DNA of 64,000 bases from Burkholderia sp. (GCA_040954445.1 CP144361.1:310001-374000); one strand, 5' to 3'. Positions 25,702 to 36,907 are shown, counted from the stretch's first letter. Made by a program: numbers and translations. The notes: generated by a model not told the origin, from the letters alone.

Positions 25702-26926
25702 GGCGTTGTTGCATAAATCGAACGTGAGGACGCCATGGCATCGGACGGGCATAATTCAGGCGATACGAACGGATTGCGGACGAGCGAGGTCCGCCATGCG
25801 GTTGATGACGCCGCCGCGAACGGCGACCTCAGTCGCCTGCGCGGCGATGTGACGCGCCCAGAGACAGTTGCCGGTGAGGGTCTTGAACCGATATATCGCA
25901 TTCTCGGCAAGCGATCGCCGGTGGTAGCCACTGTGTTGCTTCCATTCTCGACGACCGTCACGGGCAATTGCATCAACCGCGCCGCCACGCCGCACCGGGC
26001 ATATCCGCTGGCCGATGAGCGGCACCCTCGCGTGGCGGAATCGAAGGAATAGCACTGCGTGCAGCAATGGCCGCATGGCATGGCTTGGTGTCGTAGGCAC
26101 CGTCACCGCCGATGACATCGATTTGTTCTTCGCGTGGAATCTGGTCGAGCAACTTGGCCAGAGCGTCACCGTCAGCCACATTCTGATTCGCCATTAGCGC
26201 GGCATGCACTTGACCTGTATTCGCGTTGAGCGCGAGATGGACTTTACGCCACGTGTTCCGCTTCGAGTAACCGTGTTGGCGCCACCCTGCCATTGACCTT
26301 CGCCGTAGAGCTGCAGGCTGGTGCTGTCAACCATCAGATGGATCGGTTCGTTGTCGCGAAGGATCGGCAGTTCGACATCAAGCGTTTTCCCCCGGCGACA
26401 GAGCGCGGTATAATTCGGCACCGGCAAGCTCGGGAAGGCCACATCGTGCAGACTTTGGTGAAACTTTACAGGGCGCGCGCAACGTCAGTCGATAGACGGT
26501 CTTCACGCCAAGTAATGCCTGAATCAGGCGTATCGCCGTATAAGACGCGGGCGACCACGCGTGTGTATGGGATCGGGTATCCTGGCAAGGGCGGCTTCAT
26601 ATATCCATATCGTCACGTTCCCCCGGTTGATCAAGCCCTCATTATAGAGGGGCCGCCCAATTCCTGACACGGTAGCGTGCCTTCTGCTCACCTGTCTGGT
26701 GTATATCCTTGCCCATTTTCTTGCCAAAAATTGGGCAGTGATTGATTCGAAATTTGCAATCTTGAAATTAAAAATTTCTCCTTCATGTGAGGGGCATCGC
26801 AAAATAGACATGAGGGACGATTTTCTAATTTCAAGATTACAAATTTCGAATCAATAACAGAAGGCTGGCCCCGCGACAGTTGCGCATAAACGTCAACGGC
26901 TTGCGCTCGATTTATGCAATAACTCC
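25702..26926 (-). mobile_element. IS903-like copy P, disrupted, with an IS630-type MITE inside
   Basis: The right and left ends are recognisable. The transposase has several frameshifts (for example near 25980, where the RNGAVDA codons are lost, and 26290). A 113-bp MITE sits at 26742-26854 in the left-end untranslated part. The left terminal repeat is worn (TTTATGCAATAACTCC). Insertion of P truncated rseB. Confidence 0.85.
26742..26854. mobile_element. 113-bp IS630-type MITE
   Basis: The ends are TTGATTCGAAATTTGCAATC and its inverted partner, followed inward by CTTGAAATTA on both sides and a CCTTCATGTG / CATGAGGGAC inner repeat. TA follows the right end. These sequences match the ends of the IS630-family element at 5507 and 35677, so this is an internally deleted, non-autonomous derivative. 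Confidence 0.8.
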
Positions 26927-27154
26927 CCGGAGGACTCCACGTAGGTGTCGCGCTGGAACACGAAAGTGTCGTCGTAGCTTTGCTGCGACCGCAGCCTGCT
27001 GGATTCGGTCGAGAGCCATGCGGTCGCGCCCTGAGGCCGGGCCTACACGATCGCGCGCGATTGAACAGAAATCAGGGTGGGGCTATGCAGAGCACCAGCG
27101 CCGGCAGCCACCTCCAGCCGAAAGTGGCGCGATCCAACTGCAGGGTCTGCATTG
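26927..27154 (-). pseudogene. rseB: Sigma-E regulator RseB/MucB, N-terminal stump
   Basis: RseB is the periplasmic protein that protects the anti-sigma factor RseA from cleavage. Three bases after the rseA stop an ATG starts MQTLQLDRATFGWRWLPALV, a signal-peptide-like sequence, but a stop follows after LCIAPP. One frame over, sequence continues LISVQSRAIV, then AWLSTESSRLRSQQSYDDTF and VFQRDTYVESS, which fits the beginning of mature RseB. Copy P then cuts the gene. Both a frameshift and a truncation have destroyed it. Confidence 0.75.
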
Positions 27155-27157
27155 AGT

Positions 27158-27766
27158 TTATTGGCCTTGCGCCGCGACGGCAGTACGAATGAGCGGCACC
27201 GAGCCTGACATCACGGACTGCCGCGCGAATTGCTGGTGAGCTTCGCGGTATTGGTCGAAGCGCGCGTCGCGGATGATATTGAGGTCCTGCTGGGACGAGG
27301 CGGCCCCGCGCTGCAGGTCCTGCGGCAAGACTGAGGCGACCCGCACCGGTGAAACGCCGGGCTGGCTGGCCGTGCCGTGCAGTTGCGGGACCATGATCCA
27401 GGTCAGGGTCGCGGCAGCCACCACCAGCGCTGGCACGAAGGGACAGCGCTGCGCGTGCTTGAGCGGCGAGGCCTGGTTGTTGGCCGAGACGCTGATTGCG
27501 ACCGGGGAGATCAAGTGGCGCTCGGCCGCGAAAGCGGCGGAGAAGCGGGCAGTGAAGGTCTGGCTGACGGTCGGCTCGATCGCGAGTTCGTCGGAACGCA
27601 GTGCGTCGCCGATCGCGTGAAATTCGGACCAGGCACGCCGTTCCGTGTCGCCGAAACCGGCCAGGATCTGAGCGAACGGCAGGCCGTCCGGCAACTCGCC
27701 GTCGATCAGAGCGGACAGACACTCACGTTGCGATTGCGTAGAGACCAACCCCATGATGCTTCCCAT
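27158..27766 (-). CDS. rseA: Anti-sigma-E factor RseA
   Basis: RseA is a single-pass inner-membrane protein whose cytoplasmic domain holds sigma-E until envelope stress triggers its cleavage. From the ATG at 27764-27766 (MGSIMGLVSTQSQRECLSAL) the N-terminal domain shows the typical SALIDGELP and ERRAWSEFHAIGDALRS motifs. One hydrophobic segment (FVPALVVAAATLTWIMV) follows, then a periplasmic tail. The 202-residue length is normal. It follows rpoE by 73 bases. A longer open frame to 27892 lacks family resemblance. Confidence 0.88.
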   Translation of the reverse strand: MGSIMGLVSTQSQRECLSALIDGELPDGLPFAQILAGFGDTERRAWSEFHAIGDALRSDELAIEPTVSQTFTARFSAAFAAERHLISPVAISVSANNQASPLKHAQRCPFVPALVVAAATLTWIMVPQLHGTASQPGVSPVRVASVLPQDLQRGAASSQQDLNIIRDARFDQYREAHQQFARQSVMSGSVPLIRTAVAAQGQ

Positions 27767-27839
27767 CTTCGATACCCCGTCGTGACACACGACTCTCTCT
27801 ATCATCAGACCTTGTGGCGTTTCTGCGTACTGGCCAGGC

Positions 27840-28439
27840 TCACCAGCGCCTGCCTTCCGGCGTGTCCAAAAGTGGACGTAACTTGTTCGCAATCGCCTCG
27901 CGTGCCCGGAAGATACGGGAACGGACGGTGCCGATCGGACAATCCATCATTTCCGCGATTTCTTCATAGCTCATACCATCGATTTCACGCAGCGTGATAG
28001 CTGTACGCAATTCTTCGGGCAACAGCGCCATCGCTGCGTTCACTGTTTCTGCGATCTGCTTGCTCATCAACATCGACTCAGGCGTGTTGATATCCCTTAG
28101 TTGATCCGCTTCGGAGAAAGTTTCAGCCTCTTCGGTATCCGTTTCAGTCGAGGTCGGCGCGCGGCGCCCCTGGGTTGCAAGATAGTTCTTCGCCGTATTC
28201 ACTGCAATCCGGTACAACCACGTGTAGAAGGCCGATTCGCCGCGAAACTGCGGCAGCGCGCGGTAGGCCTTAATGAAGGCGTCCTGGGTCACGTCCTCGA
28301 CCTCAGCGAAATCCCACACGAGGCGTGAAATTAGCCGAATGATCTTGCGGTGGTATTTGGACACCAGGAGTTCGAACGCTGCCTTGTCGCCTTTCTGTAC
28401 ACGCTCGACCAAGGCCTGATCGATTTCTTTTTCACTCAC
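27840..28439 (-). CDS. rpoE: RNA polymerase sigma-E factor (ECF family)
   Basis: A 199-residue ECF sigma factor controlling the envelope-stress response. Region 2 is visible as YHRKIIRLISRLVWDFAEVE, DVTQDAFIKAYRALPQF and FYTWLYRIAVNTAKNYL. Region 4 is LPEELRTAITLREIDGMSYE followed by EIAEMMDCPIGTVRSRIFRA, a helix-turn-helix. The start is GTG (28437-28439), giving the conserved MSEKEIDQALVERVQKGD. It heads the rpoE-rseA-rseB operon, of which rseB is broken. The gene appears intact. Confidence 0.95.
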   Translation of the reverse strand: MSEKEIDQALVERVQKGDKAAFELLVSKYHRKIIRLISRLVWDFAEVEDVTQDAFIKAYRALPQFRGESAFYTWLYRIAVNTAKNYLATQGRRAPTSTETDTEEAETFSEADQLRDINTPESMLMSKQIAETVNAAMALLPEELRTAITLREIDGMSYEEIAEMMDCPIGTVRSRIFRAREAIANKLRPLLDTPEGRRW

Positions 28440-28535
28440 CTGACAAATCCATTAACGAAAGTCTGATTAAATTCTATGAAATGTGGCTGGCCTTAAATCT
28501 GAAGTGCAACACCTTCACCAATCGGTAAATTGCAT
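28440..28535. promoter_or_regulatory. rpoE upstream region
   Basis: An AT-rich stretch of about 95 bases before IS debris begins. It must hold the rpoE promoter unless the IS supplies it. I saw no convincing GGAACTT/TCTGA autoregulatory sigma-E site. Confidence 0.35.
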
Positions 28536-28574
28536 GGCGTTGTTGGATAAATCTGTAGCGGACCCGGTTATTTA

Positions 28575-28596
28575 TTGATCACGAATTTCGGATCAA
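28575..28596. repeat. 22-bp TA-flanked palindrome
   Basis: TTGATCACGAA followed by TTTCGGATCAA, TA on both sides, within the left end of copy Q. Confidence 0.8.
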
Positions 28597-28985
28597 TAAA
28601 CCGATTCGGTATGCAACTTGATTCAAAATAATGTCTTGCTAATCAATAATTCGGGCCTGATCAACTGGGGAACATGACGATATGGATAGATGAAGCCATC
28701 CTTGCCAGGATGCACGACGCCATACCTACGCGTGCTCGCCCACGTCTGTACGGCGATACGCCTGATTCAGGCATTACTTGGCGTGAAGACCGTCTCTCAA
28801 CTGACGTTGAGCGCCCTGCAAGATTGCGCCCAAAGTCTGCGCGATCTGGCCTTCCCGAGCTTGCCGGTACCGAATTACACCACGCTCTGTCGCCTGGCAA
28901 AAACGCTTGATATCAAACTGCCGATCCTTCTCGACAGCGAACCGATCCACTTGGTGGTCGACAGCCCTGGTCTAAAGGTCTATAG

Positions 28986-29081
28986 GGAAGGTGAAGGGAA
29001 GGTGAAGGGAAGGTGAAGGGAAGGTGAAGGGAAGGTGAAGGGAAGGTGAAGGGAAGGTGAAGGGAAGGTGAAGGGAAGGTG
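28986..29081 (+). repeat. 11-bp minisatellite, nine AAGGTG-spaced units
   Basis: AAGGTG recurs every 11 bases from 28988 to 29076, the units reading GGGAAGGTGAA. Intact IS copies have only two such units (GAAGGTGAATGGAAGGTGCG, the EGEWKV codons), so the array grew by slippage or unequal exchange within the transposase gene. Confidence 0.92.
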
Positions 29082-29215
29082 CGCCAGAACGGCTACTCGA
29101 AGCGGTGAACATGACGTCAAGTCCATCTCGCGCTCAACGCGTATACAGGCCAAGTGCATGCTGCGCTGATGACGCATCAGGATGTGGCGTACGGTGATGC
29201 TTTGGAGCGTTGTTG

Positions 29216-30338
29216 GGCGTTGTTGCATAAATCGAGCGAGATCCGTTGACGTTTACGCGCAACGGTCGCGGGGCCAGCCTCCTATCAAGTCAGATTCCAG
29301 AGTAACTGCCTAATTTTTGCCAAGAAAATGCGCAAGGACATACACAAGAAAGGTGAGCCGAAGGCACGCTACCGTGTCAGGAATTGGGCGGCCTATAATG
29401 AAGGCCTGATCAGCCGGGGGAACGTAACAATATGGATAGATGAAGCCGTCCTTGCCAGAATGCCCGATGCCATACCCACACGTGGTCGCCCGTGTGTATA
29501 CGGCGATACGCTGATTCAGGCATTACTTGGCTTGAAGACCGTCTATCGACGGACCTTGCGCGCCCTGCAAGGTTTCACCCAAAGTCTGCGCGATTTGGCC
29601 TTCCCGAGCTTGCCGGTGCCGAATTACACCACGCTCTGTCGCCGGGCAAAAACCCTTGATGTCGAACTGCCGATCCTTCGTGACAATGAACCGATCTATC
29701 TGGTTGTCGACAGCACCGGTCTGAAGGTCTATGGAGAAGGTGAATGGAAGGTGCGCCAGCACGGCTACTCGAAGCGGCGCACGTGGCGTAAAGTCCATCT
29801 CGCGCTCAACGCGAATACAGGTCAAGTGCATGCCGCGCTAATGACGAATCAGAATGTGGCTGACGGTGACGCTCTGGCCAAGTTGCTCGACCAGATTCCA
29901 CGCGAAGAACAAATCGATGTCATCGGCGGTGACGGTGCCTACGACACCAAGCCATGCCATGCGGCCATTGCTGCACGCAGTGCTATTCCTTCGATTCCGC
30001 CACGCGAGGGTGCCGCTCATTGGCCAGCGGATATGCCCGGTGCGGCGTGGCGTAATGGCGCGGTTGATGCAATTGCCCGTGACGGTCGTCGAGAATGGAA
30101 GCAACACAGTGGCTACCACCGGCGATCGCTTGCCGAGAATGCGATGTATCGGTTCAAGACCCTCACCGGCCACTGTCTCTGGGCGCGTCACATCGCCGCG
30201 CAGGCGACCGAGGTCGCCGTTCGCGTCGGCGTCATCAACCGCATGGCGGACCTCGCTCGTCCGCAATCCGTTCGTATCGCCTGAATTATGCCCGTCCGAT
30301 GCCATGGCGTCCTCACACTCGATTTATGCAACAACGCC
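29216..30338 (+). mobile_element. IS903-like copy R, full length (1,123 bp), intact
   Basis: Perfect terminal repeats and an open transposase. The left side is preceded by a duplicated tip (AGCGTTGTTG) and the right side by remains of copy Q. Over the gene it is almost identical to copy B, so these two are the most recent pair. Confidence 0.95.
29328..30284 (+). CDS. IS5-family (IS903-group) DDE transposase, intact
   Basis: A 318-residue transposase, near-identical to the copy at 2005-2961 (differences include LGLKTVYRRT for LGVKTVYRLT, and the NGAVDA codons). All catalytic motifs ([40 protein letters not shown]) are present. It is one of three possible sources of active transposase in the window. 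Confidence 0.95.
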   Translation: MRKDIHKKGEPKARYRVRNWAAYNEGLISRGNVTIWIDEAVLARMPDAIPTRGRPCVYGDTLIQALLGLKTVYRRTLRALQGFTQSLRDLAFPSLPVPNYTTLCRRAKTLDVELPILRDNEPIYLVVDSTGLKVYGEGEWKVRQHGYSKRRTWRKVHLALNANTGQVHAALMTNQNVADGDALAKLLDQIPREEQIDVIGGDGAYDTKPCHAAIAARSAIPSIPPREGAAHWPADMPGAAWRNGAVDAIARDGRREWKQHSGYHRRSLAENAMYRFKTLTGHCLWARHIAAQATEVAVRVGVINRMADLARPQSVRIA

Positions 30339-30367
30339 CCTCACACTCGATTTATGGAAGAACGTCA

Positions 30368-30396
30368 TTTTAAGATCACGAATTTCGGATCAATAG
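30368..30396 (-). repeat. IS630-type end overlapping the panD stop
   Basis: ATTTTAAGATCACGAATTTC followed by GGATCAATA is the IS630-family terminal sequence in right-end orientation. Its last bases supply the panD stop codon (see panD). Confidence 0.75.
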
Positions 30397-30755
30397 TCGC
30401 GACCGCCCTTCACTCTGTTCTGCCCGTCGACAAACACCAGGTACGGCTTCCAGCCGGCCTGTAGGTCAGCCTCGTCGACCACCGCGAACGCAGCAATGAT
30501 CACCAGGTCGCCGAGCTGCGCGTGCCGCGCCGCCGAGCCATTCAGCGAGATTATGCCGCTACCGCGCTCGCCCTTGATCGCGTAGGTCGAAAAACGGTCG
30601 CCGTTGTTGATGTTCCATATGTCGATTCGCTCGTTCTCGACGATATTCGAGGCTTCAAGCAGGTCTTTGTCGATCGCGCAGGAGCCTTCGTAGTGAAGCT
30701 CGCTGTGGGTGACCGTGGCGCGGTGGATCTTCGATTTCAGCATGTGGCGCTGCAT
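30390..30755 (-). CDS. panD: Aspartate 1-decarboxylase, C-terminus cut by an IS630-type end
   Basis: PanD makes beta-alanine from aspartate for pantothenate and CoA synthesis, using a pyruvoyl group formed by self-cleavage at a Gly-Ser bond. [20 protein letters not shown] leads to HYEGSCAID, with the cleavage site at G24-S25. [17 protein letters not shown] and [19 protein letters not shown] are the core. The protein ends NRVKGGRDY; the TAT-TGA comes from the terminal TATTGATCC of an IS630-type end, so the usual last eight or so residues are missing. The catalytic core is complete, so activity is plausible. It belongs with panC, now about 490 bases away across IS debris. Confidence 0.92.
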   Translation of the reverse strand: MQRHMLKSKIHRATVTHSELHYEGSCAIDKDLLEASNIVENERIDIWNINNGDRFSTYAIKGERGSGIISLNGSAARHAQLGDLVIIAAFAVVDEADLQAGWKPYLVFVDGQNRVKGGRDY

Positions 30756-30824
30756 GGTATATCCTCATGCGGTGAAGAGCATATGTTACATATTGATCCG
30801 CAATTTGTGATCTGGAAATTGAAC

Positions 30825-30985
30825 GGCGTTGTTGCATAAATCGAGTGTGAGGACGCAATGGAACGGATTGCGGACCTCGCTCGTCCGCAATCCGTTCATA
30901 TCGCCTGAAATTATTGATCCGAAATTCGTGATCAATATGCCCGTCGATGCCGTTGCGTCCTCGCGCTTGATTTATGCAACAAGGC
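30825..30985. mobile_element. Mini-element M3 (double right end, about 161 bp)
   Basis: Arms from two IS right ends meet at the GGATTGCGGACC / GTCCGCAATCC core; a 22-bp TA palindrome sits at 30914-30935. The right terminal repeat runs into IS copy S (CAACAAGGCC). The layout matches M2, M8 and M9. Confidence 0.8.
30914..30935. repeat. 22-bp TA-flanked palindrome in M3
   Basis: TTGATCCGAAA followed by TTCGTGATCAA with TA on each side. M6 (51024-51160) has the uninterrupted TA at the same place. Confidence 0.85.
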
Positions 30986-31214
30986 CTCATCTATCCATAT
31001 TGTTACGTTCCCCCGGTTGATCATGCCTTCATTATAGGCCGCCCAATTCCTGACACGGTAGCGTGCCTTCGGCTCACCTGTCTTGTGTATGTCCTTGCAC
31101 ATTTTCTTGTCAAAAATGAAGCAGTTACTCTGGAATCTGACTTGATAGGGGGCTGGCCCCGCGATCGTTGCACGTAAACGTCAACGGATCTCGCTCGATT
31201 TATGCAACAACGCC
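30986..31214 (-). mobile_element. IS903-like copy S, left-end fragment
   Basis: About 230 bp of left end with the first 30 transposase codons in minus orientation, ending in a good terminal repeat at 31214. It lies between panD and panC. Confidence 0.8.
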
Positions 31215-31243
31215 CGGTGAGGTGGAAGCGCGACGGCGGGCCG

Positions 31244-33394
<2,151 letters not shown>

Positions 33395-33461
33395 ACACTC
33401 AGGCGGGACAGGCGAGGGAAGCCACGGAAGGAAGAGCGCGCGGCCTGATGGTGCCTTCCGC

Positions 33462-34331
33462 TCAGGAGGACAGATAGGCCAGGCCCACGTAGATCGGCGC
33501 GAAGGGCTCTGGCTGGATGATCTCGATCAGTGATTCGCGCGCCAGTTCGAGTATGGCAATGAAGTTGACCACCACCACTCGCACGCCGCACGAGGTATCA
33601 AACAGTTCTGTGAACTCCATGAAGCGAACGTTCTGCAACTGACGCAGGATCAGGCTCATGTATTCGCGCACCGACAGCTCTTCGCGCGAGATCTTGTGAT
33701 GCTGGACTAGCTTAGCGCGCTTGAGCACGTCGGCCCAGGCCGAGCATAGGTCATCGGAGTCGACGTCCGGGAAGCGCGGCGTGATGCTCTGCTCGATGTA
33801 GACCGCGGCGCGCAGGAAGTCACGACCGAGTTGTGGCAGTTGGTTGAGCCGCTGCGCAGCCAGCTTCATCTGCTCGTATTCGAGTAGGCGGCGTACCAGC
33901 TCGGCTCGTGGATCCTCGGCTTCTGCGCAGGTGTCGTCCTTCTTGACCGGCAAGAGCATGCGCGACTTAATCTCGATGAGCATCGCTGCCATCAGCAGGT
34001 ACTCGGCTGCCAGCTCCAGGTTCGACTCGCGGATCTGGTCGACGTAGCCAAGGTACTGGGCGGTGACCTCGGCCAGAGGAATGTCGAGCACATTAAAGTT
34101 CTGCTTACGGATCAGGTACAGCAGTAGGTCCAGTGGGCCCTCGAAAGTTTCCAGGAAGACCTCAAGGGCGTCGGGCGGGATGTAGAGATCCTGCGGCAGC
34201 TTGAACAGAGGTTCGCCGTACAGGCGCGCAAAGGGGACGACGCCGTCCACCGTGTCGGGCGTCGCATCAGTGCCGGCATGCACGGCAAGCGCGTCCTCTG
34301 GCGGTGCGGCGGTCTCGTCGTCAGGGCTCAC
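33462..34331 (-). CDS. scpA: Segregation and condensation protein A
   Basis: ScpA is the kleisin subunit of the SMC-ScpAB complex that compacts and separates chromosomes. The 289-residue protein has the typical core (VFLETFEGPLDLLLYLIRKQ, then NFNVLDIPLAEVTAQYLGYV, AEYLLMAAMLIEIKSRMLLP) and a C-terminal winged-helix part (VREYMSLILRQLQNVRFMEF). The start is GTG (34329-34331), four bases after the DUF3460 stop, so the genes are coupled. No smc or scpB lies nearby, as is common in proteobacteria. Confidence 0.92.
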   Translation of the reverse strand: MSPDDETAAPPEDALAVHAGTDATPDTVDGVVPFARLYGEPLFKLPQDLYIPPDALEVFLETFEGPLDLLLYLIRKQNFNVLDIPLAEVTAQYLGYVDQIRESNLELAAEYLLMAAMLIEIKSRMLLPVKKDDTCAEAEDPRAELVRRLLEYEQMKLAAQRLNQLPQLGRDFLRAAVYIEQSITPRFPDVDSDDLCSAWADVLKRAKLVQHHKISREELSVREYMSLILRQLQNVRFMEFTELFDTSCGVRVVVVNFIAILELARESLIEIIQPEPFAPIYVGLAYLSS

Positions 34332-34335
34332 GAGA

Positions 34336-34524
34336 TCAGAAGTTCTGATAGTAGACGTAGGCAGTCTGCTTAAGGCGCGGTTGCTGCTGTTCAGAATGCT
34401 CGTCGAGGTCGATCGGCTGCTTGTCCCACAGCAGGGCGCGGCCCTTGCGCTGCTCGTTTTCTAGCGTTGGCTTTTGCTGCTTAAGCTGGTTCAGAAACTG
34501 CGTGACGTCGGACGTGTACGACAT
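34336..34524 (-). CDS. DUF3460 family protein
   Basis: A 62-residue protein, MSYTSDVTQFLNQLKQQKPT to QTAYVYYQNF, matching the small DUF3460 proteins that precede scpA in Burkholderiaceae. Function unknown. Gln-rich and soluble. It is the first gene of the scpA block; its upstream region runs 78 bases to copy U. Confidence 0.82.
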   Translation of the reverse strand: MSYTSDVTQFLNQLKQQKPTLENEQRKGRALLWDKQPIDLDEHSEQQQPRLKQTAYVYYQNF

Positions 34525-34602
34525 GGTGAGTTCCGTTCAAGACGGACCGGTGCGCGCTTCGCCAGCCTGGGTTGGGGATGGCGGAATTTTACCGCATCGC
34601 GT

Positions 34603-35575
34603 GGCGTTGTTGCATAAATCGAGCGAGATCCGTTGACGTTTACGCGTAACGGTCGCGGGGCCAGCCTCCTATCAAGTCAGATTCCAAAGTAAGTGCCTAA
34701 TTTTTGCCAAGAAAATGCGCAAGGACATACACAAGAAAAGTGAGTTGAAGGCAGGCTACCGTGTCAGGAATTGGACGGCCTATATGAAGGCCTGATCAAC
34801 CGGGGGAACGTAACAATATGGATAGATGAAGCCGTCCTTGCCAGAATACCCGATGCCATACCCACACGTGGTCGCCCGTGTCTATACGGCGATACGCTGA
34901 TTCAGGCATTACTTCGCGTGAAGACCGTCTATCGACTGACGTTGCGCGCCGACGTTGCGCGCCCTGCAAGGTTTCACCCAAAGTCTGCGCGATCTGGCCT
35001 TCCCGAGCTTGCCGGTGCCGAATTACACCACGCTCTGTCGCCGGGCAAAAACGCTTGATGTCGAACTGCTGATCCTTCGTGACAATGAACCGATCCATCT
35101 GGTTGTCGACAGCACCGGTCTGAAGGTCTATGGAGAAGGTGAATGGAAGGTGCGCCAGCACGGCTACTCGAAGCGGCGAACGTGGCGTAAAGTCCATCTC
35201 GCGCTCAACGCGAATACGGGTCAAGTGCATGCCGCGCTAATGACGAATCAGAATGTGGCTGACGGTGACGCTCTGGCCAAGTTGATCGACCAGATTCCAC
35301 GCGAAGAACAAATCGATGTCATCGGCGGTGATGGTGCCTACGACACCAAGCCATGCCATGCGGCCATTGCTGCACGCAGTGCTATTCCTTCGATTCCGCC
35401 ACGCGAGGGTGCCGTTCATTGGCCAGCGGATATGCCCGGTGCGGCGTGGCATAATGGCGCGGCTGATGCAATTTCCCGTGACGGTCGTCGAGAATAGAAG
35501 CAAGACAGTAGTAGCTACCACCGGCGATCGCTTGCCGAGAATGCGATGTATCGGTTCAAGACCCTCACCGGAAAC
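34603..35575 (+). mobile_element. IS903-like copy U, right end missing
   Basis: The left end is good. The transposase is broken early (GAATTGGACGGCCTATATGAAGG lacks a base pair relative to intact copies), has a duplicated GACGTTGCGCGCC segment near 34940 and a stop in RREW. It ends within the LTG codons, where M4 starts. Confidence 0.85.
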
Positions 35576-35676
35576 GGTGTTGTTGCATAAATCGAGCGAG
35601 AGGACGCCATGGCATCGATGGGCATAATTTCAGGCGATGCCATGGCGTCCTCTCGCTCGATTTATGCAACAACGCC
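35576..35676. mobile_element. Mini-element M4 (101 bp, near-perfect palindrome)
   Basis: Two right-end arms of 42 bases match except for one base (GGTGTT against GGCGTT), around a 17-base loop GGGCATAATTTCAGG with neighbours. Short enough to form a cruciform. No target duplication; it joins copy U to IS630 debris. Confidence 0.8.
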
Positions 35677-35848
35677 GGTTTGTATGCTCGGCAATCTCGA
35701 CGTAGGTCCAGCCTCGCCTACCCAGGTTGATTAGCTGACGGCGCCGCTCTGCACGTGCCTCACGAGAAAGCGGTCTCATGTTTCGTTTTTCCATACCCAT
35801 CACATGAGGAACGATTTTACGATTTCAAGATCGCGAATTGCGAATCAA
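35677..35848 (-). mobile_element. IS630-family 5' end fragment upstream of gmd
   Basis: On the minus strand the terminal TTGATTCGCAATTCGCGATC leads to subterminal AT-rich sequence and then the transposase start (RPLSREARAERRRQLINLGR, GWTYVEIAEHTN), cut at AEHTN. Unlike the copy at 5507, this stretch has no stop. TA follows at 35849-35850, 16 bases before the gmd ATG. Confidence 0.82.
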
Positions 35849-35866
35849 TAGCAAATAGGTGAGAAA

Positions 35867-36904
35867 ATGAGTGCTACAGCAGTCATTACTGGCATGACCG
35901 GCCAGGATGGTGCGTATCTTGCGGAACTGTTGCTTGGCAAGGGATACGTTGTATACGGTACATATCGCCGTACCAGTTCGGTTAACTTCTGGCGTATCGA
36001 GGAGTTGGGTATCGACAAGCACCCGAATCTGCATCGCGTCGAATATGATCTGACAGACTTGAGCGCGAGCATTCGCCTGCTGTCCAGCACGAAGGCGACC
36101 GAAGTCTACAACCTGGGGGCGCAAAGCTTTGTGGGCGTATCGTTCGATCATCCGGTGACGACGGCCGAGATCACCGGTATCGGACCGCTAAACCTGCTCG
36201 AGGCGATCCGGATCGTCAATCCTGCGATCCGTTTCTATCAGGCCAGCACGTCCGAAATGTTCGGGAAGGTCCAGGCCATCCCACAGATCGAAAGCACGCC
36301 GTTTTACCCGCGTAGCCCGTATGGCGTCGCGAAACTCTATGCCCACTGGATCACGGTAAACTATCGAGAGAGCTACGGCATCTTCGGTAGCAGCGGAATT
36401 CTCTTTAACCATGAATCGCCGCTTCGAGGGCGTGAATTCGTGACGCGCAAGATCACCGACACGATGGCCAAGATCAGCCTTGGAAAGCAGGACGTGCTGG
36501 AGCTCGGCAACCTAGATGCGAAGCGTGACTGGGGCTTTGCTAAGGAGTACGTGGAGGGTATGTGGCGTATTCTTCAGGCTGAAAAACCCGATACCTACGT
36601 GCTTGCGACGCACCGTACCGAAACGGTTCGCAGCTTTGTCTCGATGGCCGCGCGTGCGGCGGGTTTTGATCTCGCCTGGGAAGGACGTGACGCTGGCGAG
36701 ACGGGCATCGACACGAAGTCGAATAAGGTGATCGTGAAAATCAACAAAAAGTTTTATCGGCCCAGCGAAGTCGAGATGCTGATCGGTAATCCAGAGAAGG
36801 CCTTCCAGGAACTGGGCTGGGAGCCGAAGACCGCGCTGGAGTCGCTGTGTGAGATGATGTTGGAGGCCGACATCCGTCGCAACCAAGCTGGTTTTTCCTT
36901 TTGA
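35867..36904 (+). CDS. gmd: GDP-mannose 4,6-dehydratase
   Basis: Gmd converts GDP-D-mannose to GDP-4-keto-6-deoxymannose, the first step to GDP-D-rhamnose or GDP-fucose. The 345-residue SDR protein has the NADP-binding [16 protein letters not shown] at the start, STSEMFGK with the catalytic Thr/Ser-Glu, and [12 protein letters not shown] with the YxxxK pair. [15 protein letters not shown] and [11 protein letters not shown] are family landmarks. A ribosome binding site (AGGTGAG) precedes the ATG. An IS630-type end lies 16 bases upstream, so the promoter may come from mobile DNA. It is followed after three bases by rmd. Confidence 0.94.
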   Translation: MSATAVITGMTGQDGAYLAELLLGKGYVVYGTYRRTSSVNFWRIEELGIDKHPNLHRVEYDLTDLSASIRLLSSTKATEVYNLGAQSFVGVSFDHPVTTAEITGIGPLNLLEAIRIVNPAIRFYQASTSEMFGKVQAIPQIESTPFYPRSPYGVAKLYAHWITVNYRESYGIFGSSGILFNHESPLRGREFVTRKITDTMAKISLGKQDVLELGNLDAKRDWGFAKEYVEGMWRILQAEKPDTYVLATHRTETVRSFVSMAARAAGFDLAWEGRDAGETGIDTKSNKVIVKINKKFYRPSEVEMLIGNPEKAFQELGWEPKTALESLCEMMLEADIRRNQAGFSF

Positions 36905-36907
36905 TCG

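Larger units (their letters stand above)
28536..29215 (+). mobile_element. IS903-like copy Q, decayed, with palindrome and expanded minisatellite
   Basis: The left end reads GGCGTTGTTGGATAAATC, then diverged sequence holding a 22-bp TA palindrome (28575-28596). Frameshifted transposase codons follow up to ATGACGCATCAGGATGTGGC. An 11-bp repeat array sits at 28986-29081. Copy R is inserted near its end; a scrap of Q's right end (CTCACACTCGATTTATGGAA) remains at 30339-30367. Confidence 0.8.

Noticed and set aside
28986..29081. CRISPR array
   Set aside because: The 11-bp units are contiguous with no spacers and derive from transposase codons. The many IS tips in the window are also not regularly spaced.
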